NCBI GenBank assembly: GCA_016703265.1 | Contig: JADJCK010000004.1 | Location: 372,001 to 436,000, forward strand | DNA length: 64,000 bases | From: a bacterium | GTDB lineage: Bacteria > Krumholzibacteriota > Krumholzibacteriia > LZORAL124-64-63 | Reading direction: 5' to 3' | Shown here: positions 27,216 through 36,103 of the stretch, piece after piece | Numbering within the stretch: the first letter of the stretch is position 1 | Layout: each line of letters starts with the position of its first letter | Made by a program: the position numbers and the translations under genes | The notes under the pieces: model-generated | Told to the model about the DNA's origin: nothing | The model's database searches: none | The model's input: the letters and a program-made list of their open reading frames with translations, nothing else

Positions 27216-28994
27216 CTACCGCAAGAGCGTCGCCCGCGACGTCGACGTCCCGTACCCGGTGCGCAGCTCAAGCAGGTACACGCCGCTGGGCAGCGGTTTC
27301 CCGCGCGCGTCGGTGCCGTCCCAGTGCAGTTCGTTCGGGCCGGCGGCGGCTTCGGGCACCACGAAGGAGCGCACGCGGCGGCCCTGCGCGTCCACGACGT
27401 CGAGGCGGGCCGGACCCGCGGCCGGCATCGTGAATCGCAACGTCGTCGCCGGGTTGAACGGATTGGGCCGTGGGGCCAGCAGGACCGCGGCGTGCGGCAG
27501 CAGGCCTCCCGGCGCATAGGACGCCGCGCCCAGTTCCGCGAGCAGTGTACCGTCCCCGTCCCAGGTGCGGGCGGTCGTGACCGTGACCACGACGCCTTCG
27601 CCGGTGAAGCGCAGTGCGACCTCGGCCGGCGTGTCGTCGGTGCGGGCGAGGGCCAGGCGCAGTTCGCCCGGCTCCCGTCGCTCGGCGCCCTGGAAGCCGG
27701 GTGTGGCGGTCCATTCCACGAGGTCGCCGGCGGCCGCGTCCCACCGAGCCGTCACGTCGAAGCCCGCCGCCGCGGCGACGTCGAACCGCAGCACGCCGTC
27801 GTCGTAAGTCGCCTCGAGGTGAGTCGCCGCGGCGCCCGCCTTGGCCGGCAACCCGACCGCGCGGGCCAGCACGGCTGCGGCATCGCCGGCCTCGATCTCG
27901 GCGTTGCTGTTCATGTCGGCGCGGCAGAACTGTTTCGCGTCGGGGAAGCCGATCCCGGCGGCGAAATTCAGCGTGAGCAGGGCGTCCAGCGCGTTGATGT
28001 CGTCGTTGTAGAGCACGTCGCCCTTGGGACAGGTGACGGCCAGGGTCAGGGTGTCGGGGGCGCGCCCATCGACGCGCAGGCCGGCCTCGTCGCGCAGGTC
28101 GTTGATCGTCACCACCAGCGGCGTCGACGTTTCGCGCGCGGCCAGGTCGAACTCCACGCCCGCCAGCAACCGCCCGCCGAAGCCGGGATCGAAGCCGGCA
28201 TCGCTGTACATGGACAGATTCAACCACCCGGGCCCCGACGTGGGGTAGATGGTCCAGCCGGTTGGCGCCCAGTTGGTGACGTCGCCGAAGGTGGCCACGA
28301 GCGGATCCCAGGCCAGGTCCAGGTCCACGTACGCCAGGTCAATGGGCGAGCCGACGGCGCGCTTGAGGATATCGGCGACCCCAATGGGCACGGTTGCCGA
28401 TTCGGTCGGTTCGCCCGCGGCATCGGCAGCCAGGATGGCGATGGCGTTCGGGTCGTTGTTCTCGATCGGGGCCGGCGAGGAATTGCGGGGGTTGACGTAG
28501 GCGCAGCCTGGGTACAGGGGCGTCATCGGCTCCCAGTCCGTGGCGCCGCAGCGCCGGAAGTCGAGCCCCGAGCCTGTCGGGCCGGGCGACGAGACGGCCT
28601 CGAGGCAGACCGAGGCGTCGTCTGTGTAGGTCAGGACGGTGACGGAGCCGGTCGCCAGTTCCACCAGGCCACGGCCGGGCAGGCAGCCGTCCGTCGCTTC
28701 CAGGATGTAGTCGTTGCCCGACCCGATGTTCACCAGGCCGGGCGAAGGAACCACTCCCCCCACCACGTTCGGACCGGCGATGGTGAGCCGGAAGCGGACG
28801 GCCTCCACGCTGTCGGGCAGGTCGTACGCCAGCACGTGGATCGGGATGACAACGACGCCACCTATCCAGATGGAGTTATCCTGCATGTATTCGTCGAAGA
28901 ACACCTGCACCGAGCCGGGCGGTGGCGTCGAGGCCTGCGTCGCTGCGGCCCCGAGCAGCGATGCCAGCATCACGCCGATCATCAGGGTACGCAT
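27216..28994 (-). CDS. secreted cohesin/dockerin-like protein with FlgD/T9SS-like C-terminus
   Basis: This 592-residue protein starts at ATG 28994 (GAGGTGAG upstream) and has a ~22-residue signal peptide. The N-terminal half has cohesin-like or Ig-like strands (FFDEYMQDNSIWIGGVVVIP; VEAVRFRLTIAGPNVVGG). A second such region follows a DPNAIAIL linker. A dockerin-like segment follows at about 320-375 (GDVLYNDDINALDALLTLN ... CRADMNSNAEIEAGDAAAVL). The last ~80 residues are the sorting-like domain (PRPNPFNPATTLRFTMP ... DAQGRRVRSFV ... LPSGVYLLEL). It starts two bases after the stop of the FG-GAP protein gene, so the two are co-transcribed. Confidence 0.8.
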   Translation of the reverse strand: MRTLMIGVMLASLLGAAATQASTPPPGSVQVFFDEYMQDNSIWIGGVVVIPIHVLAYDLPDSVEAVRFRLTIAGPNVVGGVVPSPGLVNIGSGNDYILEATDGCLPGRGLVELATGSVTVLTYTDDASVCLEAVSSPGPTGSGLDFRRCGATDWEPMTPLYPGCAYVNPRNSSPAPIENNDPNAIAILAADAAGEPTESATVPIGVADILKRAVGSPIDLAYVDLDLAWDPLVATFGDVTNWAPTGWTIYPTSGPGWLNLSMYSDAGFDPGFGGRLLAGVEFDLAARETSTPLVVTINDLRDEAGLRVDGRAPDTLTLAVTCPKGDVLYNDDINALDALLTLNFAAGIGFPDAKQFCRADMNSNAEIEAGDAAAVLARAVGLPAKAGAAATHLEATYDDGVLRFDVAAAAGFDVTARWDAAAGDLVEWTATPGFQGAERREPGELRLALARTDDTPAEVALRFTGEGVVVTVTTARTWDGDGTLLAELGAASYAPGGLLPHAAVLLAPRPNPFNPATTLRFTMPAAGPARLDVVDAQGRRVRSFVVPEAAAGPNELHWDGTDARGKPLPSGVYLLELRTGYGTSTSRATLLR

Positions 28995-28996
28995 GC

Positions 28997-30970
28997 TCAC
29001 CTCACCACCGTGATGCGGGTCCGCGCGCGCCACTGCGGTCCGCGCGCTTCCAGCAGGTATGTGCCCGAACCGACGTGCCGTCCATCATCGCCCGTTCCGC
29101 CCCAGGTCAGTTCGTGTTCGCCCGCCGGCAGGCCGGGCCAGGCGCGCGACCACAGGCGCCGGCCCCTCGCATCGTAGATCGCCAGTTCGGTGGGGCTCTC
29201 CGATGGATTGCGCCAGCGCACCCGCGCCTGGGGGTTGCAGGGGTTGGGATAGGCCAGCACCATGGCCTCCGCGGCCGTCGGCAGCGGCGCCGCGGTGGCT
29301 CCATCGACGGCGATCAGCCCCGAGTCCCATTCCAGCAGCACCGGCAGCTCGAGCGAGGAATGGGCCTCGTGGGCCATCATCCGCAGGGTGGTGGACGCCA
29401 GCACCGGGCCGGCGCGGAAGTGCAGCGTCAGGAATGGCTGCTCGTCCGTGCCGAACGTGGTGCCCGCGAACGAGGTGGCCGCCAGCGTGAGGTCTGGTCC
29501 GACCGCGCGACCGGCCACCAGCCATCCGGTGGTGCCCGTCGCCGGCGCGACCCCCGTGAACAGGATCTCGTCGGGGTCGTGGGCCAGCTCCAGGTCCAGC
29601 GCCGAGAGGGTCAGCTGGGCCAGGGGATCGTCCGAATCCACCGAGGCGCGGATCGTGACGGCGAAGGTCGAGTCCGCCAGCGCGCGGGCGCTTTCGGCGC
29701 GCAGGCGCAGGAAGCGGCGATGCCCGCCAGCCAGCACGCGGGCCCGCCCGCCGTCGCCGAGCGAACGGTCCCCGGCGTTGCCCACCAGCAGTTCACGCCG
29801 GCCGTCGCCGTTCAGGTCGGCGATGCTCGTCAACGAGGAGGCGGGGATGTCCTCGATCAAGGTTGCGGCGTCGCTCGTGATCGAAACCGTCCGCCTCAGT
29901 TCCGCGCCTGAATAGACGCAGAAGCGCCGGCCGGTGAAGACGTCCGGCGCCGTGACGATGTCCGGGATCCCGTCCGCATCCATGTCGGCGTTGCCGTCGA
30001 TCGTGCGGAACTCGTCCGTGCTCGTGCCGAAGATCGACGGGCCCGCCAGGGGACCGACAACGGGATGCAGGTAGAAGACGTCGAGGCGCCCCGAGTGCGT
30101 CGCCACCCCGCTGTACCACGGAGCCCCGACCAGGAGGTCGCGCCGGCCGTCGCCGTCGATGTCACCACCCAGGCGCAGGTGCTGGCCGAAGCGCTCCTCC
30201 AGTTCGCGCCCGGTCAGCACGAAGTCCGGCGTCGTGTCGAACGGGCGGCCGCCGAGGAAGATGGACACAGCCCCGTACTGCCCGCCGGTCCATCCGCAGG
30301 AGGCCACGGCGAAGTCGTCGCAGCCGTCGTCGTTGAAGTCGCACAGCGCCGCCAGCCTGCCGCCGAATTCGCCGGTGCCCGTCAGGGTCCAGGCCGGGAC
30401 CGTTTCGAAGGCGGGGCCGCCCCGAAACACCCAAACTCGGTTTTCATAGGCGGCCCCGTAGAGGATGTCGTCGTAACCGTCGCCGTCGATGTCCCCGGCC
30501 CCTGTCGCGTGCGTGCCGCGCAGGTTGCCTGGCGAGGGAATCACGACACGCGTGATCGCCGCGGGCGTGGCCGCGCCAAGGAACAGGTACGCGGCGTACA
30601 TGTTCTCCGAGGTCACCAGGAAGTCGGCGAAGCCGTCGCCGTTGACGTCGCCGGCGGCTCCCAGTTTCCCCCCGAACAGGGTGGTGCCCGAGGTGTTTTC
30701 AAAGTCGACGCGCGTGAAAGTGCCGCCGGGAGCGGCCAGGAAGAGCGAAGCGCGGCCTCTTTGGATCGACGTCCCTGTGGCGTAGGCGTAGGGGTCACCA
30801 ACGACGAAGTCGCCCAGGCCGTTGCCGTCCACGTCACCGACTTCGCAGACCGAGTTACCGAACGCGTTGTCGTATTCACCTGGCCCGGGCGCGTAGAGCA
30901 CTTCCCAGGCTCCGGCAGGAGCAACGGCGGCGGCCAGCATAAGGCCCGACAGGAGGATCCGCGGGAACAT
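28997..30970 (-). CDS. secreted FG-GAP (integrin-like beta-propeller) protein
   Basis: This 657-residue protein has a signal peptide MFPRILLSGLMLAAAVAPAGA. It has at least six FG-GAP/VCBS blades with D-x-D-G-D-G calcium loops (GDVDGNGLGDFVVG, GDVNGDGFADFLV, GDIDGDGYDDILYG, GDIDGDGRRDLLVG, ADLNGDGRRELLVG). These form a beta-propeller over roughly residues 30-400. A cohesin-like region follows (LDLELAHDPDEILFTGVAPA). The end is the sorting-like domain (AYPNPCNPQARVRWRNPS ... YDARGRRLW ... VGSGTYLLEA), with NPCNP in place of NPFNP. It is likely surface-exposed and adhesive; its partner is unknown. It is the first gene of an operon with the cohesin/dockerin-like gene. Confidence 0.88.
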   Translation of the reverse strand: MFPRILLSGLMLAAAVAPAGAWEVLYAPGPGEYDNAFGNSVCEVGDVDGNGLGDFVVGDPYAYATGTSIQRGRASLFLAAPGGTFTRVDFENTSGTTLFGGKLGAAGDVNGDGFADFLVTSENMYAAYLFLGAATPAAITRVVIPSPGNLRGTHATGAGDIDGDGYDDILYGAAYENRVWVFRGGPAFETVPAWTLTGTGEFGGRLAALCDFNDDGCDDFAVASCGWTGGQYGAVSIFLGGRPFDTTPDFVLTGRELEERFGQHLRLGGDIDGDGRRDLLVGAPWYSGVATHSGRLDVFYLHPVVGPLAGPSIFGTSTDEFRTIDGNADMDADGIPDIVTAPDVFTGRRFCVYSGAELRRTVSITSDAATLIEDIPASSLTSIADLNGDGRRELLVGNAGDRSLGDGGRARVLAGGHRRFLRLRAESARALADSTFAVTIRASVDSDDPLAQLTLSALDLELAHDPDEILFTGVAPATGTTGWLVAGRAVGPDLTLAATSFAGTTFGTDEQPFLTLHFRAGPVLASTTLRMMAHEAHSSLELPVLLEWDSGLIAVDGATAAPLPTAAEAMVLAYPNPCNPQARVRWRNPSESPTELAIYDARGRRLWSRAWPGLPAGEHELTWGGTGDDGRHVGSGTYLLEARGPQWRARTRITVVR

Positions 30971-31136
30971 CTTCCCCTCCGGCGGTTTGGAATATGGATA
31001 TGCGCCATCGGTACTGATCCTACATGATCATCTGGTCGCGCGCAAGACCCCGCCTGCACCGTGTCGGCCTTGGGCCCCCTTTGTCGCGTCTGGGGCGAGA
31101 TCGTATGCGCCCATCTGCGACCAGGGAGGCTTCCCC

Positions 31137-32123
31137 ATGTCCCGCAAGCTGCAACGAATTCCCCTGCGAACCGGCCCTCTGCGGCTCCTTGCGCCGATCG
31201 TGGCCCTGGCGGCCGCTGTCGGCACCGCCGGCGCCCAGCCGACGAACGTCTTCAGTGATCTGCCCTGCGCGGTCTTCCTCGACCTGCCGGCGCCGGCCGG
31301 GTCGGGGACGCCGCTCCTGCCGTTCACCGTGCCGCTCTGTGGCGGGGGACAGGTCAACGTGACCACGCGAAACCATCCGCTGCGGGCCGCGCCGTTTACC
31401 GACGACCCCTTCTACACGGGGACCTTCTCCTTTTCGCTGTCGGGCGGGCTCAAGGAACCCATCGACCCGGCGGTCAACCCCGGCGACTACGATGGCCGCT
31501 ACAAGAGCCGCGGAGCCGCCGGCTGGGACATGCTGCTCGACTTCGACGTGCCGATCGCGTCATTCGGCATGAGCACGATGATGTCCCGGTACTACACCTT
31601 GGGTATCAGCGACCGCATGCGACTCTTCGATGGCCCGCTCGGCACCGGCAACCTGGTCGCGGAAGTCTTTAGCCAGGGCAACCCCGTCGCTCCTGTCTGG
31701 CACGCCGTGCGCTTCACCGGCTATGACGCGGGCAGCCCCGTCATCCGTTCTGTCGTCATCGACGTGCAGTCGGATGTCGACGGGAATCTCTTCCTCGACG
31801 GCCTGGTGTTCGGCCCCGCACAAACCGGCACCAGCGCCGTCGGCGACACGGCGCCGTCCGCGCTCGTCTTCCATCCCGCAGCGCCGAACCCGTTCAATCC
31901 CCGCACGACGATCCGCTACGACCTGGCGAACGCCGGCCATGTGCGGCTCGGGCTGTACGACGTGCGCGGCCGCCTCGTGCGGCAACTCTTCGATGGCGAA
32001 CGACCGGCCGGCGCGCACGCGGTGCTTCTGGACGGAGGTGACCTGGCCAGTGGCATCTATCTTCTGCGCTTGACCGGGCCGGGCGGACAGTCGGCGACTC
32101 AGCGTGTGACGCTGGTGAGGTAG
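31137..32123 (+). CDS. secreted protein with FlgD/T9SS-like C-terminus, unknown function
   Basis: This 328-residue protein starts at ATG 31137 with GGGAGG upstream. Its signal peptide has a long basic n-region (SRKLQRIPLRTGPLR) and ends near GTAGAQ. The body (about 35-240) is a beta-rich domain with GDYDGRYKSRGAAGWDMLLDFD, resembling generic PEP-CTERM/Ig-type secreted domains. The last ~80 residues are the shared domain (AAPNPFNPRTTIRYDL ... YDVRGRLVRQLF ... LASGIYLLRL). A composite palindromic repeat begins 20 bases after the stop. Confidence 0.78.
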   Translation: MSRKLQRIPLRTGPLRLLAPIVALAAAVGTAGAQPTNVFSDLPCAVFLDLPAPAGSGTPLLPFTVPLCGGGQVNVTTRNHPLRAAPFTDDPFYTGTFSFSLSGGLKEPIDPAVNPGDYDGRYKSRGAAGWDMLLDFDVPIASFGMSTMMSRYYTLGISDRMRLFDGPLGTGNLVAEVFSQGNPVAPVWHAVRFTGYDAGSPVIRSVVIDVQSDVDGNLFLDGLVFGPAQTGTSAVGDTAPSALVFHPAAPNPFNPRTTIRYDLANAGHVRLGLYDVRGRLVRQLFDGERPAGAHAVLLDGGDLASGIYLLRLTGPGGQSATQRVTLVR

Positions 32124-32143
32124 GGCGCGGGGGTGGTTTGCCA

Positions 32144-32192
32144 TTGTGCCGGCGCAACTCTCACGAACCCGTGAACTTGCGCCGGCGCAAGT
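32144..32192. repeat. composite palindromic repeat element, copy 2
   Basis: Cores at 32144-32157 (one mismatch, TTGTGCC) and 32177-32190 flank the same TCACG-AACC-CGTGA hairpin (32161-32174) as at 27.1 kb. This copy is one base shorter than copy 1 between the hairpin and the second core. Confidence 0.9.
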
Positions 32193-32232
32193 CATCCAGC
32201 CGGCCGAGCAGGGGCAGCGGTCGGGAATGTCA

Positions 32233-32262
32233 TTGTCCGCGCTTATTTTGTTGCCGTATAAT
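32233..32262 (+). promoter_or_regulatory. putative sigma70 promoter for the 32.4-kb gene
   Basis: A perfect TATAAT (32257-32262) is preceded by TTGTCC (32233-32238) with an 18-bp spacer, in an AT-rich patch. It would give a leader of about 130 nt. This is the best -10 consensus seen in the window. Confidence 0.6.
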
Positions 32263-32401
32263 ATCTTAGGCTTTGGGCCGAACTCGTTTGGATCATCGGC
32301 GCGAACGACACGGACTATCGCCCTTAGCTGATCTAGTTGCCGGGGGATGCGAACCGAACCATGAGGTCGGTGCCAACGCGGCCCAGCCAAAGGGACACAC
32401 C

Positions 32402-33172
32402 ATGAAGTTTCTGGCAGTTGCAACACTGCTGCTTGCGGGTGCGGGTTGGGCCGGCGAACTGGAACTCCGTTTGTCCCTGGAATCGCAGACAGTCCCGGTC
32501 GATGGTGCTGTCTGCGGCGTTGTCACGTTTGCCAATAGCTCTGACCGTACCAGTGATATCGCTGTCCCATCCATGAATCTGGGCAATCTGTATTTTGAAG
32601 TTGATCAGGATGGACGTATCAGGAAGATCGGAAGCCCGCGAGGCGCAATGGCCAAGCCTGGCGTCAAAGTGTCGATTGATTCCGGCGCAAAGGTCAGCTT
32701 GCCGTTCTATCTGCTGAGGAACGGGGAGCACTGGTTTGCAGATTCGGGGCAGTTCTCCATTCGCGCCGTGTTCAGCGACAGGAATGCTCAGGTGGGGCCG
32801 GCTGAACCGCTAAGATCACCATGGGTACGATTTGATGTCGTAGACAATCCATTGCGGGAAATCTGGCGAGCCAAATGCCAACACCAGCCATCGGTGTATT
32901 TTCCGTTCGATTTCCTGATCGATGAAGAAATGACTGACGAGCTTCGCCATTCGGAGTACTTCCGCACATTCGCGCTTTACCAGGGATTCAATTCCGCGGT
33001 GTTGACGTACCCGGAGGGGAGGCCGATCGTCCGCGAGCGCATGGTTGCCATTGAATCACAGTTGAAGACCTCTGTGGAGGGCCGTGCCATGTGGGAGCAC
33101 TTCCGTGATGGCAAGTGCATCGGAAACCGGACGGGTAGCATTACCGGAGATGTCTACGCTGTCTGGCGATGA
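32402..33172 (+). CDS. secreted protein of unknown function, lower GC
   Basis: This 256-residue protein starts at ATG 32402 after AAGGGA. The signal peptide MKFLAVATLLLAGAGWA is followed by an Ig-like or inhibitor-like first domain (LELRLSLESQTVPVDGAVCGVVTFANSS), similar in layout to BsuPI-type domains. The C-terminal half is helical (EEMTDELRHSEYFRTFALYQGF). Third codon positions are visibly richer in A/T than in neighbouring genes, and the gene has its own strong promoter, so recent transfer is plausible. I do not recognise the family. Confidence 0.7.
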   Translation: MKFLAVATLLLAGAGWAGELELRLSLESQTVPVDGAVCGVVTFANSSDRTSDIAVPSMNLGNLYFEVDQDGRIRKIGSPRGAMAKPGVKVSIDSGAKVSLPFYLLRNGEHWFADSGQFSIRAVFSDRNAQVGPAEPLRSPWVRFDVVDNPLREIWRAKCQHQPSVYFPFDFLIDEEMTDELRHSEYFRTFALYQGFNSAVLTYPEGRPIVRERMVAIESQLKTSVEGRAMWEHFRDGKCIGNRTGSITGDVYAVWR

Positions 33173-33209
33173 GGCGAGCACCGGCTGCCCAGGCCAGCGA
33201 CTCTGTGAC

Positions 33210-33283
33210 TGGCGCCGGCGCAATGATCACGCACCTGCGGGACTTGCGCCGGCGCAAGTGCCTTGGCCCCCGCCGGCGCAAGT
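33210..33283. repeat. palindromic repeat, cluster of three copies
   Basis: Cores lie at 33210-33223 (one mismatch), 33244-33257 (perfect) and 33268-33281 (left arm degenerate), starting 38 nt after a stop codon. This is the densest cluster in the window. Confidence 0.88.
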
Positions 33284-33394
33284 CCCCGCCTCCCCACCCG
33301 TCTCCGCACTTGGACCCAACCGCTCCCTCCTCTATGATGCCCCCACAGGCCCGACCTGATCCCGACCCCCAGGAATCCAGGAGCCCCACCCCCC

Positions 33395-34789
33395 ATGCGC
33401 GAACCCGCCCACCGCCTCATCAAGCGCTCCCTGGTCTGGGCCGGGGTCTGCGCCGGGGCGGGCGCGGCGGTGCTGCTGCCGGACGTGATCCGGGGCCGGC
33501 CCCTGTCGGCGCTGCCGCTGCTGGTCGGCGGGGGCACCTTCAGCGCCGCGCTCATCCTCTACTGGCGCAGCTGGCGGGCGGCCGACCGGCTGGGGCGGGG
33601 CATCGAGGGGGCCCGCACCGCGGTGCTCAATCTGGTGGCCGACCAGGATGCCTCGGTGCCGAAGAGCCTCGGCCGCCACACGCCGCCCGAAGTCGAGGCG
33701 ATGCTCGGGTCGCTGTCGCTCTATCAGGACCAGATCACGCGCGAACGCCACGCGCCCGACCGCCGCCTGCTCACGGTGCTGGGTTCGCTGGCGAGCGGGG
33801 TGGTCGTCATCACCGAGCAGGGGCAGGTCAGCCTGCTCAACAGCACGGCGCGCGAGCTGCTGGGCAGTGAGCGGGCGCGGGTGGGCACGTCGCTGTTCGC
33901 AACGCTCAGTCGCGAGTCGGTGCTGGCGGCGATGGGCAAGGCGCGCAAGGCCGGGCGCATGCTCGAGTCGCTGTTCGAGCGGCTGGACGGGGCCACGCTG
34001 CAGGGACGCATCGCGCTGCTGCCCGACGACGAGGGCGCCGTCCTCATCTTCCCGCCCGTCGAACTGGAAGTGCACCGGCCGGGCGTCGAGTTCGACCTGA
34101 AGCTGCACGAGGTGCCGCCTTCCATCGAGCCGTTGCACCTTGGTTTGAAGCTCGACGATCTGCCCGTCATCATCCTCGACACCGAAACGACCGGCCTCGA
34201 CGTGCTGAACGACCGCGTGGTCTCGATCGGCGCCGTCTGCGCCCACGGCCCGCGCCTGTACAAGAGCCGGATGATGGACGATCTCGTGGACCCGGGCGTG
34301 CCCATCCCGGCGGCCTCGACGGCGGTGCACGGCATCACCGACGAGATGGTGAAGGACGCGCACCCGTTCCCCGAATCGTGGGCCGACTTCCAGCGCCTGG
34401 CCACCAACCGCGTGGTGGTGGGCCACAACATCCCGTTCGACCTGACGATCCTGCGCAGCGAATGCGCGCGCCACGGCCGCCCCTGGGCCGATTTCGTCTT
34501 CATCGACACGCTGCGCCTCGCGTCGCTGCTGAACCCGTCGATGGGCCGCCTCGACCTCGAGAATCTGGCGCAGATCTACCAGATCGAACTGTACGGCCGC
34601 CACACCGCGCTGGGCGATGCGCTGGTCACCGCCGAACTGTTCCTGCGCATGATCCCGCGCCTGCAGATGCAGGGCTTCGGCACGCTGGGCGCACTGCTCG
34701 ACTTCCACGACAACGATGCGGTCGACGTGATCGCGGGGCAGCGGGAGCAGGGGTGGATTTTTCGGCAACCGGATGGATTCTGCAAATGA
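33395..34789 (+). CDS. membrane-anchored PAS-like / DEDDh 3'-5' exonuclease (DnaQ-like)
   Basis: This 464-residue protein starts at ATG 33395 with AGGAG upstream. Two N-terminal transmembrane helices (about 12-30 and 38-58) are followed by a HAMP/PAS-like middle (LTVLGSLASGVVVITEQGQVSLLNSTARELLG). From residue 255 there is an epsilon-type exonuclease: ExoI DTETTG (D262), VHGITDEMV, ExoII GHNIPFDLTIL, ExoIII HTALGDALVTAEL. All DEDDh residues are present. This fusion is known beside DUF294 and VC_2705 symporter genes, suggesting a signalling role tied to carboxylate uptake rather than replication. Here it has moved ~8 kb from the DUF294 gene. It overlaps the next gene by ATGA. Confidence 0.9.
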   Translation: MREPAHRLIKRSLVWAGVCAGAGAAVLLPDVIRGRPLSALPLLVGGGTFSAALILYWRSWRAADRLGRGIEGARTAVLNLVADQDASVPKSLGRHTPPEVEAMLGSLSLYQDQITRERHAPDRRLLTVLGSLASGVVVITEQGQVSLLNSTARELLGSERARVGTSLFATLSRESVLAAMGKARKAGRMLESLFERLDGATLQGRIALLPDDEGAVLIFPPVELEVHRPGVEFDLKLHEVPPSIEPLHLGLKLDDLPVIILDTETTGLDVLNDRVVSIGAVCAHGPRLYKSRMMDDLVDPGVPIPAASTAVHGITDEMVKDAHPFPESWADFQRLATNRVVVGHNIPFDLTILRSECARHGRPWADFVFIDTLRLASLLNPSMGRLDLENLAQIYQIELYGRHTALGDALVTAELFLRMIPRLQMQGFGTLGALLDFHDNDAVDVIAGQREQGWIFRQPDGFCK

Positions 34790-35877
34790 GTCGCGGGCGC
34801 AGCGTGAGGGCGCGACTTGCGCCGGCGCAAGTGCTCGTCGTCGTCGCGGTCGTGTCCGCGGCGCTCCTGGCGACGGCCGCGCCGTCCCATGCCTGCGTCT
34901 GCAGCAACGAACCGATCACCCGGCTGTTTGCCGACGCCGACGTCGTCTTCGTCGGCACACCCACTGCCTGGCGTGACCCGAACGAAGGCGCCGGCAGCCG
35001 CTCCAGTGCCGACCCGATCCACTACACCTTCGACGTGGAGCTGGCGTGGAAGGGTGTCGACACCGACACGTTGACCGTGCTGACGCCCGCCGGCGGTTCC
35101 AGCTGCGGCCGCAGCTTCCAGATTGGCGAGCGTTACCTGATCCTCTGCCATCTGCGCGATGGAAGGCCGTGGACCGGCCTCTGCTCGGGGGACGACCTGT
35201 TGCAGAACGCCATGGCCGCCCGCTACCTGCTGTCGGCGCCCGTGCCCGTCGTGCCGGGTGCCGAGTGGCCGGCGCTGGGCCGCGACGGGCTGCTGGAGTG
35301 GATGCGGATCGACAACGTCGAGGCGAGGTGCCTGGCGGCCTCGCTGCTGACGGGCGAGTACGAGGTTCGCGATCAGTTCGGGCTCTCGGCTGCGGGCCTG
35401 GCGGTTGCGGCGCACGCCGCCGCCGTGCCCATCTTCGCCGCCCACGTCGACTCCACCGCCCTGGCAGCGGCGCTGGCCGACCTGGCGCGCGGCCTTCTCA
35501 ACGATGACCGGGAGCAGAATCGTGCCGCCGGCATTCGCGCTCTCGGCCGCCTGGCTACCGCGCATGAGTTGGGCGCCGTCCTGCGCCACGGCTTCGCCGA
35601 TCCCCAGGAAGGCCCCCGCGCCGCCGCGCGTGCAGTGATGATGGCGCGCGGCCACGACCTGGCGCCGGCGGATGCCGCTGCCGGCGTCGAGGGGTTCATC
35701 GCTTCGCTGGCGACGATCGGCGGCGAGGGCCTGTGGATGGGCGTGCACCAGCTGCGCTACCTGCCCGAGCCGCACGGGCCCGTGCGCGCGTTTGTCGACT
35801 CGCTGCTGGCTGCGTCGAGTGACGAGATGGTCCTCCGTATGGCGGCAGAGGTGCGGCGGGAGCTCGGGAATCCCTAG
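34786..35877 (+). CDS. secreted TIMP/NTR-like protein with HEAT-like helices
   Basis: This 363-residue protein starts at ATG 34786, overlapping the exonuclease stop. A signal peptide (VLVVVAVVSAALLATAAPSHA) is followed by CVCSNEPITRLFADADVVFVGTP. The immediate N-terminal Cys-x-Cys after cleavage plus later cysteines (SSCGRSF, YLILCHL, GLCSGDD) is the pattern of TIMP/netrin-like domains. The C-terminal ~200 residues are alanine-rich helices, HEAT-like (RAAGIRALGRLATAHELGAVL). A palindromic repeat copy lies inside the signal-peptide coding region, so residues RLAPAQV are encoded by the repeat. A GTG at 34831, directly after it, is an alternative start. Confidence 0.72.
   Translation: MSRGRSVRARLAPAQVLVVVAVVSAALLATAAPSHACVCSNEPITRLFADADVVFVGTPTAWRDPNEGAGSRSSADPIHYTFDVELAWKGVDTDTLTVLTPAGGSSCGRSFQIGERYLILCHLRDGRPWTGLCSGDDLLQNAMAARYLLSAPVPVVPGAEWPALGRDGLLEWMRIDNVEARCLAASLLTGEYEVRDQFGLSAAGLAVAAHAAAVPIFAAHVDSTALAAALADLARGLLNDDREQNRAAGIRALGRLATAHELGAVLRHGFADPQEGPRAAARAVMMARGHDLAPADAAAGVEGFIASLATIGGEGLWMGVHQLRYLPEPHGPVRAFVDSLLAASSDEMVLRMAAEVRRELGNP
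34814..34833. repeat. palindromic repeat copy inside a signal-peptide coding region
   Basis: The core at 34817-34830 is perfect and is read as L-A-P-A-Q-V just before the hydrophobic segment of the TIMP-like protein. Confidence 0.9.
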
Positions 35878-36103
35878 ACTGGCCGGCGCCCGAACGGGTC
35901 GCGGGATCCGTCCGTTCCTGCAGGCGGTGGCCGACACGGCGACCGAAGATCAGCTCGTGAGAACAGCGCGGGGAGTACTGAAGGGGTTGGCCGACGACTG
36001 AAGACGGGAACGGCAAACTTCGTGCGCACGCCGATTTCCGCTGTGGTAAGATCACCAGCGTGGCGGCACTGCCGCACACCCGCCGCCCGGGAGGTCTACC
36101 TTC

